Of a stretch of 5,141 nt of DNA, positions 1-5,141 are shown piece after piece. The first letter of the stretch is position 1. Each line of letters begins with the position of its first letter. Below the pieces are notes generated by a model. That model was not told the DNA's origin. It saw only the letters and a program-made list of their open reading frames with translations, and searched no databases. The position numbers were made by a program, and so were the translations under genes. The stretch is from WSXY01 sp038325105 (GTDB lineage Bacteria; Actinomycetota; Coriobacteriia; Anaerosomatales; Anaerosomataceae): positions 1 through 5,141 of the forward strand of contig JBBQIR010000110.1 of NCBI GenBank assembly GCA_038325105.1, in the 5' to 3' direction.

Positions 1-10
1 GGGACGAGCG

Positions 11-31
11 GCCGTTCGGCACCTGAACGGC
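11..31 (-). terminator. Hairpin downstream of the UPF0210 gene, possible terminator
   Basis: A perfect 7-bp inverted repeat (GCCGTTC at 11-17, GAACGGC at 25-31) with a 7-nt loop starts about 12 nt beyond the stop codon of the minus-strand UPF0210 gene. The stem is GC-rich. The bases following it in the direction of transcription (10 down to 1) read CGCTCGTCCC, so there is no T-run and a classical intrinsic terminator is not supported. It may be a mRNA 3'-end stabiliser, a weak terminator, or chance. Confidence 0.3.
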
Positions 32-42
32 GCACGGAGCGG

Positions 43-1407
43 TCAGTTGCGAAGGCTCCCGAGTGGGGCCGGAACCCTGCCGCCGCGACGAACCAATCGC
101 GTTCCCGCCCAGCCGTTCACGGCCATGACCGGCGTCTCGCCGAGGAGGCCCCCGAACGATACGTGGTCGCCGACGCCCTTACCGGGCACGGGTATGAGGC
201 GTGCGGCTGTCGTTTTCGAGTTGATGACCCCGATAGCGCACGCGTCGGATATGATCGCCGCTATCGTCTCGGCGGGTGTATCGCCCGGGATTGCGATCAT
301 GTCGAGGCCGACCGAGCACACGGCGGTCATGGCCTCGAGCTTCTCTAGGGTGAGCGCGCCGCACTCGACGGCCCGCACCATGCCCATGTCCTCCGAGACG
401 GGGATGAACGCTCCGGAGAGCCCGCCGATGGAGCTCGTGCCCATGGCGCCGCCCTTTTTCACTGCATCGTTGAGCAGTGCGAGCGCCGTGGTGGTTCCCG
501 GTCCGCCGCACCGCTTCACGCCGATCGCTTCGAGAATCTCGGCGACGCTGTCGCCGTCTGCGGGGGTCGGCGCGAGTGACAGGTCGACGATTCCCATCGC
601 CACGCCAAGCCGCCGCGCGGCCTCGCGGGCGACGAGTTCGCCGACGCGCGTGATCTTGAACGACGTCGCCTTGATCGCCTCGGCAACCGCTGTGAGGTCG
701 GCATCCTCGGGAAGTGAGCGCACGACGGCGTTGATGACCCCGGGGCCCGATATGCCGACGTTGATGACGACATCCGCCTCGCCGGTGCCGTGTACGGCGC
801 CTGCCATGAACGGGTTGTCCTCGACCATGTTGCAGAACACGACCAGTTTCGCGCAGCCGATGCCGCCACGATCGGCGGTCGCGGCAGCGGTGGCTTTCAC
901 CGTGTCGGCCATGAGCATGATCGCGTCCATGTTGATACCGGCGCGCGTCGACGCCACGTTGACCGAGGCGCACACACGCTCGGTCGCGGCGAGTGCCGAC
1001 GGCATTGAATCTATGACCTGACGGTCCGCCCTTCCGATGCCCTTCTGTACGAGCGCCGAGAAGCCGCCGATGAAGTCGACGCCGATCTCCCTGGCCGCCC
1101 GGTCCATCGCCTCGGCGATTGGTGTGAGATCACCTGTCGCGCAGCCGACGACGCCGGCTATGGGCGTGACCGAGATGCGCTTGTTGATGATCGGGATCCC
1201 GTACTCCCGGGCGATCGACTCGCATGCCGGCACGAGCCGCTCGGCAACCGTTGTGAGCCGGTCGTACACCCGGGTCGCGATCGTCTTCACGTCTGGCGCA
1301 GAACAGTCGGACAACGAAACGCCAAGCGTTACCGTGCGAATATCGAGGTGCTGCTGGGTGACCATCGTGAGCGTTTCGACGATCTCCTCGGGCGTGATTT
1401 GAAGCAT
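43..1407 (-). CDS. UPF0210 / DUF711 'PFL family' protein, 454 aa
   Basis: This is a full-length member of the UPF0210 (DUF711) family, which databases often call 'PFL family protein' because of a fold resemblance to pyruvate formate-lyase-type enzymes. The reaction is not established. Recognisable conserved blocks, in order: an N-terminal TLGVSLSDC region (about 27-35), INKRISVTPI (74-83), NPFMAGAVHGTGE (198-210), MGIVDLSLAPTPADGDSVAE (271-290), GTSSIGGLSGAFIPVSED (323-340), and NSKTTAARLIPVPGK (396-410) with GD at 413-414. The glycine-rich, strongly conserved blocks look like an enzyme active-site scaffold, but that is inference. No signal peptide or membrane segment is visible, so it should be cytoplasmic. 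The ATG at 1407 is preceded by GGAGG with a short 4-nt spacer. It lies 12 nt after the stop of the ACT-domain gene, so the two are almost certainly one transcript. The same ACT/UPF0210 pairing is known from many bacteria, including pneumococcus. Family assignment is firm; function is unknown. Confidence 0.95.
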   Translation of the reverse strand: MLQITPEEIVETLTMVTQQHLDIRTVTLGVSLSDCSAPDVKTIATRVYDRLTTVAERLVPACESIAREYGIPIINKRISVTPIAGVVGCATGDLTPIAEAMDRAAREIGVDFIGGFSALVQKGIGRADRQVIDSMPSALAATERVCASVNVASTRAGINMDAIMLMADTVKATAAATADRGGIGCAKLVVFCNMVEDNPFMAGAVHGTGEADVVINVGISGPGVINAVVRSLPEDADLTAVAEAIKATSFKITRVGELVAREAARRLGVAMGIVDLSLAPTPADGDSVAEILEAIGVKRCGGPGTTTALALLNDAVKKGGAMGTSSIGGLSGAFIPVSEDMGMVRAVECGALTLEKLEAMTAVCSVGLDMIAIPGDTPAETIAAIISDACAIGVINSKTTAARLIPVPGKGVGDHVSFGGLLGETPVMAVNGWAGTRLVRRGGRVPAPLGSLRN

Positions 1408-1419
1408 GGAGCCTCCGGC

Positions 1420-1695
1420 CTATACGCGGTGCATGAAACGAAAGACATCTTCGCGCTGCAAGGTGATCTGCATCCCAAGATCCTCGGCAACGGCGGCGAG
1501 ACGCGCCTGGACGTCTTCGAAGCTGCACGCGTCCTCGTTGACGGTGACGAGCATGGTCATCGAGAACATGCCAGAGAGAATGGTCTGCCGGATGTCCTCG
1601 ATGTTCGCGCCTGCGGACGCGAGTGCGGCCGAAACCGCGGCAACGATGCCGACGCGGTCTTCGCCGAGCACGGAAAGGATCGATCTCGTCTCCAT
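1420..1695 (-). CDS. ACT-domain protein, UPF0237 type, 91 aa
   Basis: This is a stand-alone ACT domain of the UPF0237 family, at the usual length of about 90 residues. The start of the domain reads SILSVLGEDRVGIVAAVSAAL (residues 5-25), the typical first strand, turn and helix. It is followed by ANIEDIRQTILSGMFSMTMLV (30-50), the second and third strands. The G-E-D-R-x-G-I-V turn is the usual ligand-binding loop of ACT domains, which commonly bind amino acids or other small metabolites and dimerise. The ligand here is unknown. The reading frame is open further upstream to 1884, but that extension does not look like protein of this family. The ATG at 1695 places the domain at the N-terminus and has a G-rich Shine-Dalgarno (GGGGGG) about 5-7 nt upstream. 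It is the first gene of the unit with the UPF0210 gene and probably senses a metabolite for it or regulates it; this is inference from the conserved pairing. Confidence 0.92.
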   Translation of the reverse strand: METRSILSVLGEDRVGIVAAVSAALASAGANIEDIRQTILSGMFSMTMLVTVNEDACSFEDVQARLAAVAEDLGMQITLQREDVFRFMHRV

Positions 1696-1722
1696 CGGGC
1701 GCCCCCCAAGGCAGTTCGAATG

Positions 1723-1730
1723 TTGTACAA
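1723..1730. promoter_or_regulatory. TTGTACAA palindrome, possible operator
   Basis: A perfect 8-bp palindrome lies in the 99-nt spacer between the divergent ACT and DUF951 genes, next to a second 6-bp palindrome TTCGAA (1715-1720). It would sit at the start site of the minus-strand transcript and in the spacer region of the plus-strand promoter, a position suited to a repressor site. Short palindromes are common by chance, so this is only a candidate. Confidence 0.2.
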
Positions 1731-1731
1731 G

Positions 1732-1758
1732 GCTATACTGGACACGCCCGCACAACAA
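1732..1758 (-). promoter_or_regulatory. Candidate promoter for the ACT/UPF0210 unit
   Basis: Read on the minus strand, TTGTTG (1758-1753) and TATAGC (1737-1732) are separated by 15 nt, shorter than the preferred 17. Transcription would begin near 1725, giving a leader of about 30 nt before the ATG at 1695. The -10 overlaps the candidate -10 of the divergent DUF951 gene. The match is modest and rests on inspection only. Confidence 0.3.
1734..1739 (+). promoter_or_regulatory. Candidate -10 element for the DUF951 gene
   Basis: TATACT is a 5-of-6 match to the TATAAT consensus and stands out in GC-rich surroundings. No convincing -35 hexamer is found 16-18 nt upstream (the bases there read about GGCAGTT). 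The start site would be near 1746, leaving a leader of roughly 49 nt before the GTG at 1795. Confidence 0.35.
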
Positions 1759-1794
1759 GTGCGCGGCAGCGGCAGATGGGCGGATGGAGGCGGC

Positions 1795-2013
1795 GTGACG
1801 ATTCCGATAGTCCCGGTTCGGGCAGGCGACGTGGTGCGCCTCAAGAAGGCACATCCGTGCGGCGCGAACGAGTGGGAAGTGCACAAACTCGGGATGGACA
1901 TCGGCCTCACGTGCCTCGGCTGCGGCCGCAAGGTGCGACTCGAGCGCTACGACTTCGATCGTCGATTTCGCGGGTTCGAGCGACGCTCAGACGAGACCCT
2001 TCCGGAGTCTTAG
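1795..2013 (+). CDS. DUF951 family small cysteine-containing protein, 72 aa
   Basis: The protein matches the DUF951 family, small proteins of about 60-70 residues of unknown function. The diagnostic core is V-x-A-GDVVRLKKAHPCG (residues 8-23), NEWEVHKLGMDIGLTCLGCGRKV (25-47), then R at 51. Cys22, Cys40 and Cys43, with His20, could form a small metal-binding (zinc-ribbon-like) site; that is inference from the HPCG and CxxCG spacing. The basic KKAH and GRKVRLER segments would suit nucleic-acid contact, but this is unproven. The frame is open far upstream, but homology begins only near the GTG at 1795, which has GGAGG (1786-1790) 4 nt before it. The C-terminal tail (about 57-72) extends a little beyond the usual family end. 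Its TAG stop overlaps the TAA of the convergent M23-like gene by 4 nt. It is divergent from the ACT/UPF0210 unit. Confidence 0.9.
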   Translation: MTIPIVPVRAGDVVRLKKAHPCGANEWEVHKLGMDIGLTCLGCGRKVRLERYDFDRRFRGFERRSDETLPES

Positions 2014-2930
2014 GATTCCGTCAGCCGCTCCAGTTTGCCGGGCACATCGATCCGGTTGAGTTGCATGTGAACATGATCTCCACCGTTCTTGGTGTACCCG
2101 CCAAGCTGGATATCGATCTTGTCGGACATCTTCCGCACGCAGGCGATGCGTGATACCCCGCAGGCCACACGCTCGCCGACTGCGACGCTCACGTCGTCGA
2201 CGTGGATCAGTACGACGTCGACTTCGGGCCAGCCATCGGGACGGATGTGGATCTCGTAGTCCGGATACTTGTTGTAGAGGTCGTACGAGCGCACCTGTAC
2301 GACCGTTCCGGTGACGGGCGCGAACACGTCGGTTCCGGGATCCGCCCCGATGTCGGCGGCGGTGTCTGGCTTGCCGCTCCTGTTGCTCCGCCACAGTCTG
2401 AGCACGCTGCCGCCCCATACGGTCTCGAGCGTTGCGGTCGTCTCGGCGGCGCCGGTCGCGAGCGTGCTCGCCGCAACGGCCTTGTTCTTGGAGGCGAGCG
2501 CCATGTCGGCGTCCTTGGCAAGCGACGTGAGGGAGATCGCCTCCTTGCCCGACGCCTGATGGAAGGCGACTGCGGTCACATCGCGCGGATCTATCGGGAG
2601 TCGCAGCATGAGGCTGCGGTACGATGCGAACGCGGGAGTGGCGTCCCGTGGCGGGGCGCAGGGCGTGGTGGGAGCCGACGAGACCGTCGCTGTCGACTCA
2701 GCGCCCGCCGAATGTGCCGGCAGCCGGGAGGCGGCGGTGGCTGCAAGCAGCATCGTTGCCACACCGAGAACAGCGACAATCGCAAAGATTGGCAGCAGGC
2801 GCTTGCCGCGACTGCCGGGTCGACGCGTGCCGACCGTGATTCCAGTGTCGCGAATGGGGCCCAGACCGGACGGGGTGGGCGCCTGGCGCAGTGGTGTTCT
2901 CGGCCCTCGTCGGAATGAGCGCGGCATCAC
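2010..2930 (-). CDS. Membrane-anchored M23/LytM-like protein, degenerate metal site
   Basis: The protein has an Arg/Pro-rich cytoplasmic N-terminus (1-44), one hydrophobic segment (about 45-67, LLPIFAIVAVLGVATMLLAATAA), an Ala/Ser/Thr/Pro-rich linker (68-100), an unassigned middle part (about 101-185) and a C-terminal domain (about 186-295) resembling M23/LytM metallopeptidase domains. Supporting motifs are DIGADPGTDVFAPVTGTVV (193-211), LIHVDDVSVAVGERVACG (241-258) and GDHVHMQL (284-291), where H286-x-H288 corresponds to the family HxH. In the family HxxxD signature the first His ligand is replaced here: the aligned segment is D189-T-A-A-D193. Peptidoglycan cleavage is therefore doubtful; it may bind glycan, act as a regulator, or use an altered metal site. 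The start is either GTG at 2930 or ATG at 2927, overlapping the stop of the upstream CapA-family gene by 4 or 1 nt, so translation is probably coupled. There is no strong Shine-Dalgarno for either. Confidence 0.82.
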   Translation of the reverse strand: MMPRSFRRGPRTPLRQAPTPSGLGPIRDTGITVGTRRPGSRGKRLLPIFAIVAVLGVATMLLAATAASRLPAHSAGAESTATVSSAPTTPCAPPRDATPAFASYRSLMLRLPIDPRDVTAVAFHQASGKEAISLTSLAKDADMALASKNKAVAASTLATGAAETTATLETVWGGSVLRLWRSNRSGKPDTAADIGADPGTDVFAPVTGTVVQVRSYDLYNKYPDYEIHIRPDGWPEVDVVLIHVDDVSVAVGERVACGVSRIACVRKMSDKIDIQLGGYTKNGGDHVHMQLNRIDVPGKLERLTES

Positions 2931-4174
2931 GGTGTCACCGTGGCAGTGGAACCCTCGATCGAGACCGTCGTTGAGCGCTTCGCCGAGATGCTCTTGAGCC
3001 GCTTGAGGATGACGTCGGCAGCACTTCCCGAGACGATCTCCGGCTTACCGTTACCGTCGAGGTAGACGGGGGTTACCTTCACGTCGGTCACGCCGTTGGG
3101 TCCGAGCGATGCGTCTAAGATGAAGGCCTCGCCGGTCTTGCGGGAGTAGTGATCGAAAACGAAGTCGCCGGTCGAGTACGCGATGAGACGGTTCTTGTAG
3201 AACTCGACGGCCTGGATGACGTGGGGGTGGTGGGAAAGCACCATGTCCGCACCGGCATCGATGGTCTTGCGCGCGTCCCGGACCTGGTCGCCATTCGCGT
3301 CGTCTTGGTACTCGACACCCCAATGGAACGAGACGATGACGTAGTCGTACTGCTTCTTTGCCGAGCGGACCGCCGCGACGACGGCGTCCATGTTGTTGCG
3401 CCCCTGGGCAAGGCCCGCCTTTGATGAGGTGGCCACGAAGCCGGGCGGCAGAATGTGTGAGAAGGAGAGGAACGCCACGGTCGCACCATCGCGCTCGACG
3501 ACGGCCGGCTTCCAAGCGGCGTCCTTGTCGGCGCCGGCACCGGCGTGGCCGATCGAGTGGTCGTCGAGCGATTTGACGGTGTCCGCAAGCGCGACCGGAC
3601 CGTAGTCGAGCACGTGGTTGTTGCCGAGCGACAGTAGGTCGAATCCTGCGGCCGTCAGACCCTCGATCCCCCGTGGATCTCCCCTGAACGTCACGTCCTT
3701 GTCGGCATCCTCGGTTCCCCCGCTCGACAGCGGGCTCTCAAGGTTGCCGAGGGTCACGTCGGCCGCCTTCAGGTGTGCTGCGACTGCCGAGAGCGGTGCC
3801 GTGCCGCCCTGCGACTGGATGAGGGTCTTCACCTTGCGGTCGAAGATCATGTCGCCCACGGCCGAGACGGTGAGCGTGGCCGGCCGCCCTGCCGAGAGTA
3901 CCGCGAGGGTTGCGGATTCAGCGATGGACGCGGCTCTCGCCGCTACGGGAGCAGGTTTTGGTGCGCGCATCGTGGCCGCGGCGGGAAGGGGCTGTGGCGC
4001 GCTCCGCGGATACCACAAGACGAGCGCCCCGACAGCCGCAGCGAGCATGATCGCGCCGCCCACGATGAGCGCGGTAGTGCGCGCGCGTCGCGCGGCGCGC
4101 CTTCGTGCGACTCGAATATCGGCTCGTGACGCTGTGTCGGGCAGTGGGTCTGTCATCGGCTCCACCGTTGTCAT
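2927..4174 (-). CDS. CapA family protein (metallophosphatase-like fold), membrane anchored
   Basis: This 415-residue protein has an Arg-rich N-terminus (21-33), one transmembrane segment (about 34-54, ALIVGGAIMLAAAVGALVLW), an Ala/Pro-rich linker (55-100) and a CapA/PGA_cap domain (about 101-375). The domain carries the family motifs: VGDMIFDR (106-113), LGNLESPLS (142-150), LGNNHVLDYG (183-192), SFHWGVEY (282-289), LSHHPHVIQ (313-321) and YSTGDFVFD (333-341). These resemble the metal-binding motifs of calcineurin-like phosphatases. The name comes from poly-gamma-glutamate capsule synthesis, but most family members lack the other capsule genes, as here, so the substrate is unknown. The anchor implies an extracytoplasmic domain. 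The ATG at 4174 has no clear Shine-Dalgarno. An in-frame ATG at 4156 (residue 7) is preceded 3 nt upstream by GGTGGAG (4166-4160) and may be the true start, giving 409 residues. It is first in a unit with the M23-like gene and divergent from the ATPase operon. Confidence 0.93.
   Translation of the reverse strand: MTTVEPMTDPLPDTASRADIRVARRRAARRARTTALIVGGAIMLAAAVGALVLWYPRSAPQPLPAAATMRAPKPAPVAARAASIAESATLAVLSAGRPATLTVSAVGDMIFDRKVKTLIQSQGGTAPLSAVAAHLKAADVTLGNLESPLSSGGTEDADKDVTFRGDPRGIEGLTAAGFDLLSLGNNHVLDYGPVALADTVKSLDDHSIGHAGAGADKDAAWKPAVVERDGATVAFLSFSHILPPGFVATSSKAGLAQGRNNMDAVVAAVRSAKKQYDYVIVSFHWGVEYQDDANGDQVRDARKTIDAGADMVLSHHPHVIQAVEFYKNRLIAYSTGDFVFDHYSRKTGEAFILDASLGPNGVTDVKVTPVYLDGNGKPEIVSGSAADVILKRLKSISAKRSTTVSIEGSTATVTP
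4160..4166 (-). promoter_or_regulatory. Shine-Dalgarno-like site favouring the downstream CapA start
   Basis: GGTGGAG on the minus strand lies 3 nt before an in-frame ATG at 4156. The upstream ATG at 4174 lacks such a site. The spacing is short, so this is a hint rather than proof of the later start. Confidence 0.35.
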
Positions 4175-4230
4175 CGTGTGTGCACGCGCACAAGGGTACC
4201 AGCAGCAAGCAAGTCGTGCGCCGGACTTAA

Positions 4231-4242
4231 TCTGTCCACAGA
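4231..4242. promoter_or_regulatory. TCTGT-CC-ACAGA inverted repeat, DnaA-box-like
   Basis: A 12-bp element with 5-bp arms and a 2-nt centre lies in the spacer between the divergent CapA and ATPase genes. It contains CTGTCCACA (4232-4240), one base off the actinobacterial DnaA-box consensus TTGTCCACA. It is single and not in a cluster, so an origin is not indicated. It could be an operator or chance. Confidence 0.2.
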
Positions 4243-4304
4243 CAACAACAGCGAATACCAGTCACGTACAACCAGCAAAACGTGCTCCCGGGCGGCGTGG
4301 CTGG

Positions 4305-4313
4305 TGCTAGAAT
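4305..4313 (+). promoter_or_regulatory. Extended -10 promoter element for the ATPase operon
   Basis: TGCTAGAAT combines an extended -10 TGn with TAGAAT, a 5-of-6 match to TATAAT. No good -35 is seen 17 nt upstream (CTCCCG), which fits an extended -10 type. Transcription would start near 4320, about 30 nt before the GTG at 4351. I find no equally clear promoter for the divergent CapA gene in this 176-nt spacer. Confidence 0.4.
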
Positions 4314-4350
4314 AGCCACACATCGAGGGATATTCGTCGAAGGCGGAATC

Positions 4351-4656
4351 GTGGAGAAGCTCGAAAGCGTACTGCGCGCGGAAGATGACGCGCGCGCGAT
4401 CTTTTCTGAGGCACAGTCCCGCGCTCAAAGCATCCTGGAAGAGGCGCGGACGCGCTCTCTCACGCTCCGTGCGGACTCCGACGCCGAGGCGAAAGCGCAT
4501 GCGGCCATGGCGCGCGCGCAGACGATCGAGGCCGCGCGTACCGAGGCGACCGGAGTCGTCGCTGGCGCCGAAGCCGCACAGGCAGCCACGCTCTCGCAGG
4601 CGACTGTGCGGGTCGACGCCGCAGTTGCGACCATCATGGACGAGCTGGTGGGCTGA
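4351..4656 (+). CDS. V/A-type ATPase subunit H/G-like coiled-coil stalk protein, 101 aa
   Basis: A short, Ala/Glu/Arg-rich, almost entirely helical protein without Pro or Cys, typical of the peripheral-stalk subunit of V/A-type ATPases (bacterial/archaeal subunit H, related to V-ATPase G). Residues 1-70 (EKLESVLRAEDDARAIFSEAQ onward) keep alternating charged and small residues suited to a long coiled coil, and the C-terminus (about 85-100, VRVDAAVATIMDELV) is the more amphipathic end expected to contact subunit E or the catalytic head. In the complex it would pair with subunit E to hold the A3B3 head against rotation. The low-complexity sequence alone would be weak evidence; the subunit I gene beginning 2 nt after its stop decides the assignment. 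The frame is open upstream to 4282, but the GTG at 4351 matches the family N-terminus and has AAGGCGG (4340-4346) 4 nt before it. First gene of the operon. Confidence 0.85.
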   Translation: MEKLESVLRAEDDARAIFSEAQSRAQSILEEARTRSLTLRADSDAEAKAHAAMARAQTIEAARTEATGVVAGAEAAQAATLSQATVRVDAAVATIMDELVG

Positions 4657-4658
4657 CC

Positions 4659-5141
4659 GTGGCTGTCGCCCGGATGCTCAGGGTAACTGCCTTCGCACAC
4701 GCCTCGATCATCGAGGAGGTTGTGGGACGCCTTCGTGCGGCTGGCGTGCTCGAGATCACCGACGACGCCAACGACCTTCCCGCACCTTTGACCCGGGTCG
4801 AGGAGGAGCATCTCCGCGAGTTCGACGAGTACATCGCGGACGCGCAGTTCGTCGTGAAGTTCCTCGGCCGGTATCGCAGCTCTGACGCACCCTTTGCCCA
4901 GTTCATCAGCGAGAAGTTCCATCTCTCGGAAGACGCGTTCATGGCGCTCGCTCCCGACGCGCATTTTCGCGAGGTGTATCGCGATTGTGTAGACATGAGC
5001 GATCGGCTCGCTTCGATGGGCCGTCGACGCGACGTACTCACCCAACTCATGGAAGACCTGAAGCCCTGGCTTGACTTGCGGTTGGAGATCTCCCGCCTGC
5101 AGGGCACCGAGCACGCGGTTCTGATGACCGGGACCGTACCG
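4659..5141 (+). CDS. ntpI: V/A-type ATPase subunit I (a-subunit), N-terminal part, cut by window end
   Basis: The first 161 residues of subunit I, the membrane stator subunit that forms the ion half-channels with the K ring. Only the N-terminal cytoplasmic domain is present; the family is usually about 600-700 residues with the membrane helices in the C-terminal half, beyond the window. The start VAVARMLRVTAFAHASIIEEVVGRLRAAGVLEI (1-33) has the family pattern of M-A-V-x-x-M-x-x-V followed by the first alpha/beta unit. A charged helical stretch follows (about 47-150), and RLQGTEHAVLMTGTVP (146-161) is the conserved return strand with the G-x-V-P motif. The GTG at 4659 is chosen because it restores that N-terminus; GGTGGG (4647-4652) inside the preceding gene is a likely ribosome site. 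It begins 2 nt after the stop of the H/G-like gene, so both are cotranscribed and probably translationally coupled. The reading frame is intact to the last base. Confidence 0.93.
   Translation, partial: MAVARMLRVTAFAHASIIEEVVGRLRAAGVLEITDDANDLPAPLTRVEEEHLREFDEYIADAQFVVKFLGRYRSSDAPFAQFISEKFHLSEDAFMALAPDAHFREVYRDCVDMSDRLASMGRRRDVLTQLMEDLKPWLDLRLEISRLQGTEHAVLMTGTVP

Noticed and set aside
47..1021. A 324-codon open frame on the plus strand opposite the UPF0210 gene
   Set aside because: Its Ala/Ser/Thr/Pro/Met-rich translation matches no family and lies fully antisense to a well-conserved gene. Long antisense frames are expected in high-GC DNA.
1348..1794. N-terminal extension of the DUF951 frame
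   Set aside because: The extension is antisense to the ACT and UPF0210 genes and unlike any protein; the GTG at 1795 with GGAGG before it fits the family length.
2202..2918. A 238-codon plus-strand frame opposite the M23-like gene
   Set aside because: The Arg/Gly-rich translation has no recognisable motif and the opposite strand carries the clear family motifs.
4077..4105. Dense CG-rich tract resembling a repeat
   Set aside because: It encodes the Arg/Ala-rich N-terminal stretch of the CapA protein, and the composition follows from the codons.
4198..4305. Scattered ACCAG copies (4198, 4257, 4271) and an inverted GCTGGT (4300-4305) in the CapA/ATPase spacer
   Set aside because: Copies are short, irregularly spaced and embedded in different contexts, so chance is the better explanation.
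3618..4310. A 230-codon plus-strand frame opposite the CapA N-terminus, running into the spacer
   Set aside because: Low-complexity Ala/Arg/Ser translation, antisense to a gene with firm motifs, and no ribosome site.
4425..5114. A 229-codon minus-strand frame opposite the ATPase genes
   Set aside because: It is antisense to two recognised ATPase subunits and shows no family resemblance.

Overview
The window is high-GC bacterial DNA with short spacers, GTG starts and overlapping genes. It carries seven protein genes and no RNA genes, mobile elements or CRISPR arrays that I can see. The GC-rich codon use, a V/A-type (rather than F-type) ATPase operon, a DUF951 protein and a paired ACT/UPF0210 module together suggest an anaerobic actinobacterial lineage such as Coriobacteriia or a relative. 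That placement is an inference; there is no marker gene to prove it.

Layout. (1) Positions 43-1695, minus strand: a two-gene unit. A 91-residue ACT-domain protein (UPF0237 type) is followed after 12 nt by a 454-residue UPF0210/DUF711 'PFL family' protein. A hairpin lies just past the second stop. (2) Positions 1696-1794: a 99-nt divergent spacer with overlapping candidate -10 boxes on both strands and a TTGTACAA palindrome. (3) Positions 1795-2013, plus strand: a small cysteine-containing DUF951 protein. Its stop codon overlaps the stop of the convergent gene by 4 nt. (4) Positions 2010-4174, minus strand: a two-gene unit. A membrane-anchored CapA-family protein is translationally coupled to a membrane-anchored protein with a degenerate M23/LytM-like domain. 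(5) Positions 4175-4350: a divergent spacer with an extended -10 element facing right. (6) Positions 4351-5141, plus strand: the start of a V/A-type ATPase operon, with a coiled-coil peripheral-stalk subunit (H/G type) and then subunit I, which is cut by the window end.

How they fit together. The ACT/UPF0210 pair is a recurrent bacterial module of unknown biochemistry, probably a small ligand-binding partner with an enzyme-like protein. The CapA and M23-like proteins both look inner-membrane anchored with extracytoplasmic domains, so a cell-envelope role is likely. The ATPase genes belong to a rotary ion-pumping complex and are independent of the envelope pair. I see no clear sign of a previously undescribed defence or mobile system. 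The most interesting points are the M23-like protein with an altered metal-site residue coupled to CapA, and the ACT/UPF0210 pair.
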